Shown here: positions 56,301-63,123 of the stretch, piece by piece
Position numbering within the stretch: position 1 is the stretch's first letter
Layout of the letters: every line of letters begins with the position of its first letter
Assembly: GCA_035998445.1 (NCBI GenBank)
Contig: DASYHQ010000045.1
Coordinates: 62,001-126,000 of the forward strand
Direction: 5' to 3'
Length of the DNA: 64,000 nucleotides
Source: Tepidisphaeraceae bacterium
GTDB taxonomy: Bacteria > Planctomycetota > Phycisphaerae > Tepidisphaerales > Tepidisphaeraceae
Program-made: the position numbers and the translations under genes
Notes under the pieces: generated by a model
Told to the model about the DNA's origin: nothing
Database searches by the model: none
The model's input: the letters and a program-made list of their open reading frames with translations, nothing else

Positions 56301-58940
56301 GTCGCCGTTGGAATCGAACGAGAGCGGGACGCGGTCTCCGTCGCGGTGCAGCTTGAGGAGCGTCGTGCCCGTGGTGACGACCGCGCCGTCGTCGATCTTT
56401 GCGATCGATTCGTTATTGATATCGACGAGCCCGAACGACCCGTAGACGGCGTAATCGCCACCTTTACCGCCGCTCTCGGCGATCGAGATATTCCGCGAGG
56501 TGGAGTACGACCGCACCAACAGTCCGCTGGCGTACAAGGTTGCGCCCGACTTAATGACGGCGGCGGCGTGGTTGTCCTGCGTCACCTGAAGGTACGACCC
56601 GCCGACGCCCGCTTTACTGCCACCGGCGTTCAAAATCTTCACGCCGAACACGCCCGACAGGTTCAGGTCCTGAATGTCATTCTTGGCCGTCACGGCAACG
56701 ACCTGCGTTGGTCCGCGGTAGGCGGCCTTCTGGTTCACCTGCGCGCCGGTGTCGATGTAGGCGTCGGCGTCGTTCGTGTACTTCACGAAGTTGATCGAGC
56801 CGGCGATGCCGGTCTTATCGCCCTCGGCGTTCGACTGGGCCCACGAGGTGAAGAACCCGTTCTGCAGGCCAAGGTTCGAGTTCAGCTTGTCGAGAACATC
56901 GCCGACGCCCTTAATCTGGGCCCACTGAATCTCGTACGGCTGGACGATGCTGGCGTTCACCGCCACCCGGCCCTTGGCGTCCACAACGGCGTTGGAGCCG
57001 ATGTACGCCTCGGAGTCGTTCTTGAAGATCGCGATGTTGATGGCGGCGCTGACCGAGTTTTCCTTCGTGTTGCCACTGGTGGGCTGCTTTGCCACGATGG
57101 CGGCGGAATCGACGGTGCTGGTGGCGCTGGTCTCGGGGACGAACACGAGCGTGCTGTCGACGACCACGTCGCCGTTCTTGGCAAGCACGGTGGCACCGGT
57201 GCCGACGCGGGCGACGGAGGTGTTCGTGTCTCCCGCGTACGTGAACGCGGCCGACACGGCCAGTTTCTTGGCGCCGCCAGCTTGGGGCTTCTGGTCAGGC
57301 TGCTTTTTGCTGATGAACGACGTCACGCCGGAGGAGGCGCCCTTCACGCCCAGGACGATGCGCGCGCCCAGGCCCGAGCCGGCGCCGCTGACCGAGCTAG
57401 TGTCGTTCCGCACGGTCTGGCTTTCGGCCAGCACATGAACGTTCTGCCCCGCCGTGGCGGCGCCGTCCATCTTGGCGGCGTTCTCACTCGTCGACAGGCT
57501 GACGGCCACCGCGACGCCGAACGTACCGTCCTCGTATGCGCCGGCGCTGGCGCCCGTGTTGTGATCCTTCCGGACCTTCGCCTTCACCGTGACGCTGCCG
57601 TTGTCCGAGTTCAATGATGCACCGGCGGCGACCGTCGCGGTCGACTTGATATCGGCGTCGCTGACGGCAATCGTGATGCTCTGCTCGGCGCTGCTCTTTG
57701 CCGCGCCGAGCAAGCCGCGCTTTGCGCTGACGGAGACGGTGCTGTCGGCAATCGTGTTCAGCGACAGGTTGCCGCTGGCCGTCAGCGTGGCGCCGTTCTG
57801 CACGTCGATGCGGGCGGTCGGCTTCGACTGCCCGAACGCGAACGCGAGCTGTTTCTCGCGGGCGGTCGTAAGGATGCGGGCTTCGGTCTGGGCGCCCGAC
57901 TGCACGTCTATGACCGAGCCGACGATGTTCGAACCCGTCCCGATGGTGATGAGCGACGTCGACCTCGCGATCGATAGTCCGATGAACGCGCTGATGCCTT
58001 CAAGCACCTCCGGCGTTGCGAAATCGCCCGAGGGGTTCTCGGCATCAAGGTTGTACTCGTCGCTGGTGTCGTTGAAGTCGGCGTCGGTGGTCGCGGTGCT
58101 GTAGACCTTCACGACGCCGCCCTTCACGGTGGCGTTGGTGATCGTGATGCCGCTGTCGGCGACCTTGATCCACTGGCGCGCCGAGAAGTATCCATTGTCG
58201 ACCGAGTCGTCGCCGACGATGTCAATCGAGCCTGCGGTGAACGTGCCGGTCGATTGCGCGAAGACGGCGCTGCCACTGGTGAGCGTGAGGTATTGGCCGC
58301 GCAGGTTGACGTTGCCGCTGTTTCCCACCGACGCACCGTTGGCGTGATCGGATCCATTGCCAATGTTTCGGGTAGAGATGAAGTGCGTGCCGGCGAGGCC
58401 GAAGTTGCCCTCTGTCGTCAGGCTGACGTTGCCGCCGTTGGATACGACGTTGCCATCGACGCTGACGTCGCCCTCGGCCTTCACGGTGAAGTTGCCCCCG
58501 CCCGTGGCGAGCGACTGGATGCGCAGCATGCCGTCGAACTTGCCGTCGATGGTTACGCCACCGGCGAGGCTGAGCGAGTTGATGCCCCCTGCTGACGCGT
58601 CCAGGTCCGCCGACCAGCTGGCGCCGTCCGTGCTGTACTCCAGCAGCCCACCGGCCGACCGCAGGTAGATGTCCGACGAAGCGCCGGAGTTGTCGAATGT
58701 GACGGTCGTGCCGCTTAACGCGGGCACCACGGACAGCAGCCGCCGCTCCTCGAGCGTCTCGAACGGGTCGCTATGGCGCGCAACGGCCAGGGCGGGGCCA
58801 TGGCCCATCAGCATGCGGCACAGAGCGTCGTGCGCCCGTGCACGATCACGGCAGATGCGAAGGATGGCCTGGTGACGGAGAAACTTCCACGCAGAGGACG
58901 CGTATTCGCGCACAGATATCCTTCGCCGGCCTTGGCCCAC
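44391..58940 (-). CDS. Giant LEPR-XLL exoprotein, adhesin-like with RTX-type repeats
   Basis: 4,849 codons in one uninterrupted frame. The start is taken as the GTG at 58940 (AGAGG 5 bases upstream); ATGs at 58814 and 58808 are alternatives. LEERRLLS at residues ~63-70 is the planctomycete export motif. Residues ~230-2680 are long repeats of the LktA/filamentous-adhesin kind (SITAKNDATIQSISAGVS, GIAGSVSVNLI-like), with an EF-hand-like DSNGDGQVTTADE at ~875-890. Residues ~2680-4080 are beta-solenoid (AGNVTLTSTAGI; DADTINVGSYAG). Residues ~4110-4715 are RTX-type nonapeptides (GGAGNDRIYGGNG-like; GGTGNDRLFGGQGDD), expected to fold with calcium. No cysteine was seen after the first ~42 residues. 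No secretion partner is adjacent. Confidence 0.9.
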   Translation of the reverse strand: MGQGRRRISVREYASSAWKFLRHQAILRICRDRARAHDALCRMLMGHGPALAVARHSDPFETLEERRLLSVVPALSGTTVTFDNSGASSDIYLRSAGGLLEYSTDGASWSADLDASAGGINSLSLAGGVTIDGKFDGMLRIQSLATGGGNFTVKAEGDVSVDGNVVSNGGNVSLTTEGNFGLAGTHFISTRNIGNGSDHANGASVGNSGNVNLRGQYLTLTSGSAVFAQSTGTFTAGSIDIVGDDSVDNGYFSARQWIKVADSGITITNATVKGGVVKVYSTATTDADFNDTSDEYNLDAENPSGDFATPEVLEGISAFIGLSIARSTSLITIGTGSNIVGSVIDVQSGAQTEARILTTAREKQLAFAFGQSKPTARIDVQNGATLTASGNLSLNTIADSTVSVSAKRGLLGAAKSSAEQSITIAVSDADIKSTATVAAGASLNSDNGSVTVKAKVRKDHNTGASAGAYEDGTFGVAVAVSLSTSENAAKMDGAATAGQNVHVLAESQTVRNDTSSVSGAGSGLGARIVLGVKGASSGVTSFISKKQPDQKPQAGGAKKLAVSAAFTYAGDTNTSVARVGTGATVLAKNGDVVVDSTLVFVPETSATSTVDSAAIVAKQPTSGNTKENSVSAAINIAIFKNDSEAYIGSNAVVDAKGRVAVNASIVQPYEIQWAQIKGVGDVLDKLNSNLGLQNGFFTSWAQSNAEGDKTGIAGSINFVKYTNDADAYIDTGAQVNQKAAYRGPTQVVAVTAKNDIQDLNLSGVFGVKILNAGGSKAGVGGSYLQVTQDNHAAAVIKSGATLYASGLLVRSYSTSRNISIAESGGKGGDYAVYGSFGLVDINNESIAKIDDGAVVTTGTTLLKLHRDGDRVPLSFDSNGDGQVTTADESITAVTATEYETDLNVIVAAEDASSVFNIGGGIAKGESVGVGFTAVITDVDRQTKAIVGNNIGETNEATGSLTTGGRLGVLAANTGTFDTHAIAATFVNKDATESEKKEGKKGGGKYGIGVSGAAAVNLIDDTTKALVQDAAVTAGGATRIIARDNVTMRTVTGGVAIAASGANSAGIAGAYSMNDVTSVTTAAINNSGLSAAGALTVNAEQLSDILAISAGVGGSVAGNGVGLAGSVSVNLIDNDTTASVSGSSSVSTTASGATVITAKDDSQIVAVAGAIAFGGMAGIGASIAYNEIGTDTKASIEGSDLNSAGKLDVTSTSDSEIQAIAAAIGASLGNMAGAAALTLNEIRQGTVAVISGKKTAAGVDATGDVTLNATNTGVIKSLAGNLAVNFGNAGVGGSGAWNDISGATTAGLESAADVNATGATSITAKNDATIQSISAGVSAAANSAYGGSLSLNRIRTTADAHVNGGSKLVAGNAISVTATDDSTIESLAGQVAFSAGTVAVGAAAAYNDIADKAYATIDGGTVTSDTSSVTVSAGTTGEIKTIAVSGSVSFGTVGVAGSVAVNLIANDTQATIKNTTVTAQDNVNVLANTDSDITFYGGVLAGGGVAGVGATAAINTIGNTTKALVQDSTINSKGLAETAIPRADGSGLTDNVRGLSVVATDTAEVDVWLGNVSGGIKVGIAGTAAVTLRDDTTLAEISGSTVNANRDGGNAATGTRVRALSKADLDSKAGGLALGGIAGIGATAGTVIDTSDTAAKITSSTVTAFGTVEAISNTRERLNNIVVSGGGSLTVGLAGSVSVVKVDTTNEAAIDRSTVKAGGNLTVMADDEVVFGKQADGTVTGILAGSIGIGKVGGGVGGTVLVNLIDNTTIARITDSSTDASGTTTVKADQFTDVVSYGAAAAGGLYVGIAGTTSVNSVSNTTTAKIEELTGTTAVNQTPSYKAASQHVNVQAVDNTTIESKIGAISGSGVLGAGASVDVTTIKNSTAAVIGGGTAVSAGGNVTVDADGTKSVNIITVAAGGGLVGVQGAVSVVYIGGTLSGEALSAVNGKGGSNATSELNSQSSTNQLGGDYGSESFVAVAKAKASGETSKVSVATPLSTTPATGSVTASIGTSATIVAGGAVNVTADDTVQLKQLAGAAAGGLLGIGGSVAIGSVKPSATATVATGSSIDAGGAVNVLATGKLNDSDARSLAGAAGVVGLGAAVSKLNSTTNATASLDGAVTRASSLAVNATTSSDNHASATGAAVGAGAVGVVISNAIENGSAVATLGGNARVNSTQSTTSTVGSVEVKSNATALVQSDATAAVGGIVSGSGADSSASSTPQSRATIGNSAIVHTTGGATVQSEAAAYARGDAYGINIGGISVGVSIGSANASPTLQAAIGNNVTMSTGGNLTVQAINKPVNNASSQQIANATSDATSAVGGLVGGNGATATATSNPTLDATIGDATLTVGGSATVKAESDTYANATSDGDTYGALAAGINAAYVRITAHAHATIAADASLKANGAVTVLADTWNKGNIFVDSGAGGVVSGSNTTADLDLNNDVLAAVGARAVVTAGTTVTIKAITEAHTRAETDMDAGGLASYADSTADIYINSDAVVRVGADAKISGQNVYLQAVAPHMEADAITDTNTYAADSSAGSNSKISLNTDALVEINSGATVTGKATLTIEARQNNSDANTQAKSQVVGFSGRARTTADNTINAHTDVNVKSGAKLYTKAAALTSYAANTYVKDSDATAYTVQNVVESIPIIGWIVSAVTKALKVESTNEQSPGVITDLANIAFDGGLYVTSESEKKLTVNADGTIAADSNVGATVGGSDVIVDDIFNDNGGTASFVASTNAGGGTLSGAGTIYLDRSLDLVDLKNYSNKNFVIGDIDFQGSGAPEPALTFTASNDHTYNTDLGSTAPAALNIYNDKATDVRLTGDISNPTGVSTIRNKGGNISQSNGKFVGSDDFILTADAGNIGTTALPINLRTEDGSITATAGGNVALSLTRQGSENVTLAGGAYSFDDKSIIKSISAGGNVDLTLGGGTGIVIAPVAKTFTYGNISISYTILAATEHSASAAWDLRTITANGNVNVTNTSTSALTLAESISSTNGTTTLRNNAGAIVGGNNTHVVAGQNINLVATGAIGSTTQAVRTNVGNGAIDASTPADIYLSETTGDLRAGNITSTAGNVTLTSTAGIVEASADLAADVTGNSVTLNAATVGTATQPLGINTANAAAGKLKVTATGNILVSEAAGDLTIDAITTGGTVTLKGAAGILDDADANAVDITAAALVVTDAPSLGTAADAIETSVAKLEANVGSGGLFVVNTGALAIGGASSMVGVTSAGVAQITTKSPLTVNENVNATGDITLTTTDAATAGDDLTITSGATVRSTGAAVTLRSGDDLTITAGATVQAATTVTLLADYGNADAGVGAKINVLGAVNAASTLIETNADADTVTVANVAAGNQTVVRTLAGNDTINFRGLAAQTTINAGSDADTINVGSYAGTTAFGTVDTITAGLTINGEDGNDTINVDDRADTTGDTALLTKVTLSGLFGTGGLLTYGTAEQLNIMLGAGDDSMVLVDTGAKVNVDAGNGADRFRIGPVLDEDGFVQDDVIDGVPTKGADIAGVSLATTLNGGEGNDYFLVNRNKAELTLNGDNGDDTFELNTAVDNVGTSTVTGGVGADLIQYLANAPVIINGGEGFDTLIVNGSLLDDHLVVTADSITVVGSREASFTGVEAILGRGKRGNDTFDVDMTVDRLGNAVTTSEVQKIDLEGNFGADAFNIRGVLGTMALSATGNEGNDTFIVGSLAPVLGGTVNKIQGVVSLAGGSNQDATADSDSLLIDDTGDTAANTGMVTATAVTGLGMGASGIAYATFESLDVRLGSGNDTLNIRSIHAKTPTVVLGGAGDDVINVGSLAPAVGGTVNAIAATLLVDGQGGADMMNVDDRAETAITVGVLTQTTLSGLSPAVISYAALETLNIDAGSAGDVFNVRGTSAVTNLNTNGGNDRIYVANSANVQAGETPAYLFGNLNDLAANLNINGGAGTQTLMVSDSTATAGDASVVLTRSSITGLAPSDITYVAAGNFFGGITVWAGQGADNATVSSTLNTAGGRTITTLNTGAGNDTATINLGATDGFFVANGQSGDDVLNGAASTRSLYLFGGLGSDTITGGAAADVIIADTGRTEFGAGTIIGGAGDAPAVTPNVPADRTDGVERLASKIYTIDPTLGGNDTVVAGAGNDIVLGGNGRDTIAGGADNDLVFGDHGMLTGAIDAATLPVSTGNMSFTLTSTDTAAALGNDDVIDGNDGADILLGQQGADTIRGGAGDDDIIGGHNVAGGSDAGDSIDGGAGNDAIAGDNAQIVRNASALSTRIRKLSSATLYNATGAPNVTTAPQLDPRAALERTFTLFDHSTTVASGTSGNDSIAGGAGDDKIFGQMGNDVLQGDGVLGVAPASAATDGHDYIEGNGGADVIYGNGGQDDLIGGSSSLYGLTIAAQRPDGNDTIYGGSGTQLDRYNAGDTSANGHADDADVILGDNGNIFRLIGNDGRFLHFNYDRYASLGIVVRGVQSVDYTAGGAASDIGGNDLLHGEAGDDTILGQAGNDVLFGGGQDDDLIGGAGHDRIYGGNGEDGVIGDDGIVLTSRNGLTETLSGVTTATKETYYSEAGPATGFWGYINGRLQKTVKLLAVTKGGNDVIYGGLGDDFLHAGFGDDAVSGAEATAAFYNTLPVSNFNVLGYNASTRKLAAYDANNPMRRIDGFLLNFDAIDAQGVKVNDGKDRIFGDWGHDWLVGGTGNDRLFGGQGDDVMNADDNHDTAGGLNNRPDAPAFADADFVYGGDGLDVLIANTGADRLYDWSGEFNSYLVPFSAFGEPTVSRSPSPQVQAFLLALGKEAGADQTLAEPTGELGLYTQKDPQWRQNTGAPRDPQPGNSNFARDTRGNPEDDRITRLVLSPPVGSIV

Positions 58941-59550
58941 AGTTGCCTCTGTACGGCATCACCGCAGCCATGCTGGTCGCGCTTATTTAATAGAATCAAA
59001 ACGAGAACGGTTCGCCCATCCGCCGCCCGGTTAGCCCACTCCGGCACGACGCGATCACAGCACCCAGGAACAGAAAGGATGGTGGTAGTGTGAGGAACAA
59101 TACAGGGTGCCAGCCCCAAAGCAAACCGACAACAGGACGCAAGGCCGCCATCGGTCCGCTCCTGTGTTAAATTCGGTAGCAGTTTTCGGAATGGGAGGCG
59201 CCTGAGGGGAGCCAACCGCTTTCGGTGCCGACGCGCCACCTTCAGACGAGTCGAGTGGGGCCCGGGTGCGACCACCCTACGGCTTAAATAAGCGGACATA
59301 GCCGACGCTCCGCATGGCGGACGGTGGTCAAGTTGCTCGATAGGCGATCCTGGTCGGTCAGCGTCAGCCGGTCGCTGCCGCAGGATTGGTTGCGGTGTCG
59401 CCGGCGTTGTTTCGCATTCCTGATGATCGGGCGTGCATCGGGACGACGACGCTGCCTTTGACTCGGTAACCTGGGCACGTTACATGGGGGCAGCCGGCCG
59501 GTGACGGTTCATTGGTGGGCGAGACATTCTTAATGGAAGCGAGGACTGAG
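58941..59550. other. Divergent intergenic region
   Basis: About 600 bases between the giant exoprotein gene and the GlcG-like gene. No gene, RNA or strong repeat was recognised; short frames on both strands are arginine-rich and non-conserved in character. It should contain the promoters of both flanking genes. An AT-rich patch is at 58983-59000. Confidence 0.5.
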
Positions 59551-60129
59551 ATGGTCAAGAAGAACGTGTTAGCCCTGTGTGCCGCGGCAGCGATTGGGTT
59601 CGCCGGGGCGATCATGATGGGCACGGGCAGCGACCGCAATGTCGCGCTCGCGCAGGACGCGGGTGGGACGGCGGCCGGTTCGAACGCGATGTCGGCCCCG
59701 GCCGGCAACAATGCGCCGCTGACGACGAAGGACATCAGCCTGGAACAGGCAAACCAAATCGTGTCGGCGGCGATTCAGAAAGCGCGGGACACGAACACGA
59801 AGATGGACATCGCGGTAGTCGACGCCGGCGGTAACCTCAAGAGCTTCGCGCGGATGGACGGCGCGTGGATCGGGAGCATCGACATCGCGATCCGCAAGGC
59901 AAAGACGGCGCGGTTCTTCGACATGCCCACCGGCGAGATCGGCAAGCTGAGCCAGCCCGGTGGCCCGCTGTACAACATCGAGATCTCCAACGGCGGGCTG
60001 ATCTCGTTCCCCGGCGGCATCCCGCTGAAGGACGCCGACGGCACCGTCATCGGCGCGATCGGCGTCAGTGGCTCGACCGTCGAGAACGACCACACGGTCG
60101 CCGAGGCGGGCGCCGGGGCCGTCAAGTAA
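59551..60129 (+). CDS. GlcG/HbpS-family secreted protein
   Basis: 192 residues from ATG 59551 (AGGA upstream; an ATG at 59533 is an alternative). Signal peptide about residues 1-34 ([18 protein letters not shown]). The mature part matches GlcG/Hbp[55 protein letters not shown], and [20 protein letters not shown]. The fold forms oligomers. HbpS of Streptomyces binds haem outside the cell, while many homologues have no assigned ligand. It is divergent from the giant exoprotein gene and convergent with the sugar transferase gene. Confidence 0.88.
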   Translation: MVKKNVLALCAAAAIGFAGAIMMGTGSDRNVALAQDAGGTAAGSNAMSAPAGNNAPLTTKDISLEQANQIVSAAIQKARDTNTKMDIAVVDAGGNLKSFARMDGAWIGSIDIAIRKAKTARFFDMPTGEIGKLSQPGGPLYNIEISNGGLISFPGGIPLKDADGTVIGAIGVSGSTVENDHTVAEAGAGAVK

Positions 60130-60240
60130 CCCGAACTGCGCTATCAAGGAACTGACGTGGCCGGCGGGTGGCACGGGTTGGCAATGCAACCTCTGACATC
60201 CGCCGGCTGCGGATTGGAAACGGGGAACCAGCGATTGCAA

Positions 60241-60885
60241 TCAATCTGATGGTCTCGATCCGTGCATAGCGCATGGCGGGCGCGGCTTGAGGTACGCGTT
60301 CTTCCCCAAGAGCACCACCGGCACGGTCCAGAACAGGATCCACAGGTCCAGCCCGATCGACGCACGATCGATATACGCCAGATCCCACTCAATTCGGTCG
60401 TTCCACGGGATGGCGTTCCGCCCCATCACCTGCGCCAGCCCAGTCAACCCCGGCTTCACCAACAGCCGTTGCGCTTGCCTTGGACTACATTGTTGGATCT
60501 CCCACGCCAGCAGGGGCCGCGGGCCAACCAACGACATCTGCCCGACCAACACGTTGAAGAGTTGCGGTAATTCATCGAGGCCCGCGGCCCGCAACACACG
60601 GCCGACGCGCGTGATTCGCGGATCGTCACTGGTGGTCTCCTCGTGCAGATTCACTTCGGCTGCTATGTCGGTCATCGTGCGAAACTTGATGATCCGAAAC
60701 TGCCGACCTCGCAACCCCGTGCGCGCTTGCAGAAAAAGAGCCGGACCGCCGGAATCGGCCCGCACGGACAAGGCAATCAACACCATCAACGGCGAGAGCA
60801 CCACCAGAGCCAGGGCGGACACAGCTACATCCAGCGTGCGCTTGGCAATCGCGTGCGTCGTCGTTAGCCCTACGCTCCCTATCAT
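60241..60885 (-). CDS. Sugar-phosphate (polyprenyl) transferase
   Basis: 214 residues. One N-terminal membrane segment (about residues 20-43: VAVSALALVVLSPLMVLIAL) and the bacterial sugar transferase domain follow: FRIIKFRTM, DPRITRVGRVLRAAGLDELP, QLFNVLVGQMSLVGPRP and a C-terminal KPGLTGLAQVMGR. This is the short, single-domain form (PglC/WcaJ-core like). It transfers a sugar-1-phosphate to undecaprenyl phosphate to start exopolysaccharide or glycan synthesis. It is divergent, 64 bases apart, from a GT4 glycosyltransferase that probably adds the next sugar. Confidence 0.93.
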   Translation of the reverse strand: MIGSVGLTTTHAIAKRTLDVAVSALALVVLSPLMVLIALSVRADSGGPALFLQARTGLRGRQFRIIKFRTMTDIAAEVNLHEETTSDDPRITRVGRVLRAAGLDELPQLFNVLVGQMSLVGPRPLLAWEIQQCSPRQAQRLLVKPGLTGLAQVMGRNAIPWNDRIEWDLAYIDRASIGLDLWILFWTVPVVLLGKNAYLKPRPPCAMHGSRPSD

Positions 60886-60949
60886 GGCGAGGATGATAGA
60901 CTGGCAAGCGGCGAAGCAGACTGCACACGCGTCCCCTTTTCAAACTTAA

Positions 60950-62290
60950 ATGAACTTCCCGCTGCGGATACTCTTCGTCAACCAGTACTACTGGCCCGAC
61001 CGTGCACCCACCGCGCAATCTCTTGCCGATTTGGCAGAGTTCCTCGCCAATCGAGGGCATGAAGTTCACATTGTTTGCTCCGCTGGCCAATACGACTCGA
61101 CTTCCAGTCATGGCGAGGCGCTTTCGTCGTTCGAAGTGCATAAGGGCGTTCTCGTTCGACGCATCGGCGCGACCTCCTTCGGACGCGACGGAAAACTTGG
61201 CAATTTATCGCAACTAGTCGACTTCGCCTCGTTCCACGCGTTGTGCGCGGTTCACGTGCTGTCGTCCGCCCGGAAGTTCGACGTGGTCGTCACGCTCACT
61301 ACGCCACCGCTGATCGCCATCTACGCGTCGGTTGCCGCCCGCCTGTTTCGTACGGTGCGGCACGTTCACTGGACGATGAACCTTCACCCGGACATCGGGA
61401 TCGAGATGGGTCTGCTTCGTCGCACTGGCCTATTGGCCCGCGTCCTATCCGGCCTGACGGATTGGCAATTGCGTACAAGCGCCGCCTGCGTCTCGCTCGG
61501 TGACTGCATGACCAACCGGCTTCGCGCCAAGAGGGTCAGTGCGTCGCGAATATCGCGCATTCCCATGTGGGGACTTGATCTTCCGGATGGCGACGAGGAA
61601 GACGACTTCAGGACCGAATGGGATCTGGAAGGAAGGTTCGTCGTGATGCACGCCGGCAATGCGGGTGCGATTTGTACGTTCGACGTCGTCCGCGAGGCAG
61701 CGGTTCGCATGCGCAGCGATGACCGGTTCGTCTTCATGTTTGTCGGCGCGGGACGCCAGATCCGCGAGCTGAGAGCATTCGCCGAAAGTCACGATCTCAC
61801 CAATGTGCGGTTCCGCCCGTACGTCCCGCGCGAGCAGCTCGCCCGCGTGCTTCGCACGGGCGACGTGCACCTCGTCAGCCTACGCGCCGAACTCACTGGC
61901 ACCTCGGTGCCCTCCAAGCTCTACGGCATCATGGCTGCCCGACGACCAGCTATCTTCATCGGAGCACCGGATTCAGAATCGGCCGCCGCGATCCGCCGCT
62001 ATAGCTGTGGCAAGGTTGTCTCCCCGACTGATCCCGACGCCTTCGAAGCAGCGGTTCGACAATTTGCGATGGATCCTGTGCTGCGCGCAAGTGCCGGCAG
62101 CCGTGGGCGCGAGGGCTACGAGCGCGAATTTAACCCCACCATCTGTTGTACAAGTTGGGCGACCCTCATTGAGAGCATCGGTACGCCGCCGGATAAGGGG
62201 CGTCGTTCAACTCGAGCAAAGTGCCGTGCTGGTCGCGCTTCATCAGGCTCGCAATGGCTGGCCATTTCAGCACAACAACGAGCATTCTAG
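60950..62290 (+). CDS. Glycosyltransferase family 4 (WbuB-like)
   Basis: 446 residues. The N-terminal GT-B domain starts RILFVNQYYWPDRAPTAQSL with the glycine-rich acceptor loop region. The C-terminal domain has RFVVMHAGNAGAICTFDVV, FVGAGRQIRELRAFA and the donor-site ELTGTSVPSKLYGIMAARRP (Glu/Pro-Ser-Lys of GT4). Retaining transfer from a nucleotide sugar is expected. The last ~35 residues after SWATLIESIG are basic and unlike the family, perhaps a rearranged end. It is divergent from the sugar transferase, fitting an exopolysaccharide role. Confidence 0.88.
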   Translation: MNFPLRILFVNQYYWPDRAPTAQSLADLAEFLANRGHEVHIVCSAGQYDSTSSHGEALSSFEVHKGVLVRRIGATSFGRDGKLGNLSQLVDFASFHALCAVHVLSSARKFDVVVTLTTPPLIAIYASVAARLFRTVRHVHWTMNLHPDIGIEMGLLRRTGLLARVLSGLTDWQLRTSAACVSLGDCMTNRLRAKRVSASRISRIPMWGLDLPDGDEEDDFRTEWDLEGRFVVMHAGNAGAICTFDVVREAAVRMRSDDRFVFMFVGAGRQIRELRAFAESHDLTNVRFRPYVPREQLARVLRTGDVHLVSLRAELTGTSVPSKLYGIMAARRPAIFIGAPDSESAAAIRRYSCGKVVSPTDPDAFEAAVRQFAMDPVLRASAGSRGREGYEREFNPTICCTSWATLIESIGTPPDKGRRSTRAKCRAGRASSGSQWLAISAQQRAF

Positions 62291-62321
62291 TTGATTCCCG
62301 TTCGACGGTTTCCCACAAGAG

Positions 62322-62402
62322 CTACTTGGCCTTGTTCAATTCCTCGGCCATATTGTTGAACATGTCACCGGCGCGCGCCTCGGCGGGGTCGCCGGGCCGC
62401 GA
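62322..62402 (-). pseudogene. C-terminal gene fragment, 26 codons
   Basis: A minus-strand frame between two stops reads PGDPAEARAGDMFNNMAEEL and then NKAK before TAG. The composition is protein-like but no start is present. It may be the remnant 3' end of an unknown gene. Confidence 0.25.
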
Positions 62403-62506
62403 TTAGCTAATGTTGTCCGCCGGTCTGCGGCTCTGCATATAATCCATCCGTCGTGCGTTGAGCATGAAACACCGAAGTCGCGTCGAGATCGAACGAGGAG
62501 GCTGCC

Positions 62507-63001
62507 GTGGCGGATGAGACGATGCTAATGCTGGCGAGCGAGGTGCGAGGCAAGACGCTGCGGATCCTGGAGACGGTTAGCGACGACGAAGCCCGCTTTA
62601 CCGGCCCGGGGCTGAACAACTCGATCCTGTGGCACGCGGGACACGCGGTGGTGGTCGTCGAGCACCTGAGCATCATGCCCGCAACCGGGCGGGAGCCGGC
62701 CTATCCGCAGGGATGGCACGAGAAGTTCGCCTGGAAGAGCGAGCCAGCAAAGGTGACGCAATGGCCGGCGCTGGCGGAGGTGCAAGAGGTGCTGCGGTCG
62801 CAGCTCGCGCGACTTCAGGAGACGATTGGCGGCCTCGCGCCCCAGCAGCTAGACCGGGTGATCGACCAACGCCGCAACCGCACTTTGCGCTATTCGATCC
62901 TGCACGGCTTGCATGACGAGTCGGGGCACCAAGGAGAGATGTACCTGCTGCGCAAGCTCTACGCGCGCCAGTCCGCCCCGCAGGCAAACGCCGCGCTCTG
63001 A
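62507..63001 (+). CDS. DinB-family four-helix protein
   Basis: 164 residues from GTG 62507, set by GAGGAGG upstream. The DinB/YfiT-like four-helix bundle is indicated by the metal-site histidines in ILWHAGHAVVVVEHL and LHDESGHQGEM. Such proteins bind a divalent metal, and several act in mycothiol/bacillithiol-type thiol transfer; the role of most is unknown. It stands alone between the glycosyltransferase and a zinc-finger membrane protein. Confidence 0.85.
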   Translation: MADETMLMLASEVRGKTLRILETVSDDEARFTGPGLNNSILWHAGHAVVVVEHLSIMPATGREPAYPQGWHEKFAWKSEPAKVTQWPALAEVQEVLRSQLARLQETIGGLAPQQLDRVIDQRRNRTLRYSILHGLHDESGHQGEMYLLRKLYARQSAPQANAAL

Positions 63002-63123
63002 CGAATAGGTGAGCTCTCGTGGGGGCGACGCAACGCTCGCCGAAATTGCAGAGTAAGGGGATGCGGCTACACTGCCATCGCAGAGTTCCTCCGGCGTTCG
63101 CGTGGTGGCGGCAAGGACAGCGC

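Noticed and set aside
44391-58940. CRISPR-like or tandem DNA repeat array
   Set aside because: The periodicity is protein-level (nonapeptides and longer adhesin repeats) with divergent codons; there are no identical direct repeats with unique spacers.
60130-60240. Bidirectional terminator between convergent genes
   Set aside because: GCCGGCGGGTG and CATCCGCCGGC can pair imperfectly, but the loop is long and no T-run follows on either side, so it was not listed.
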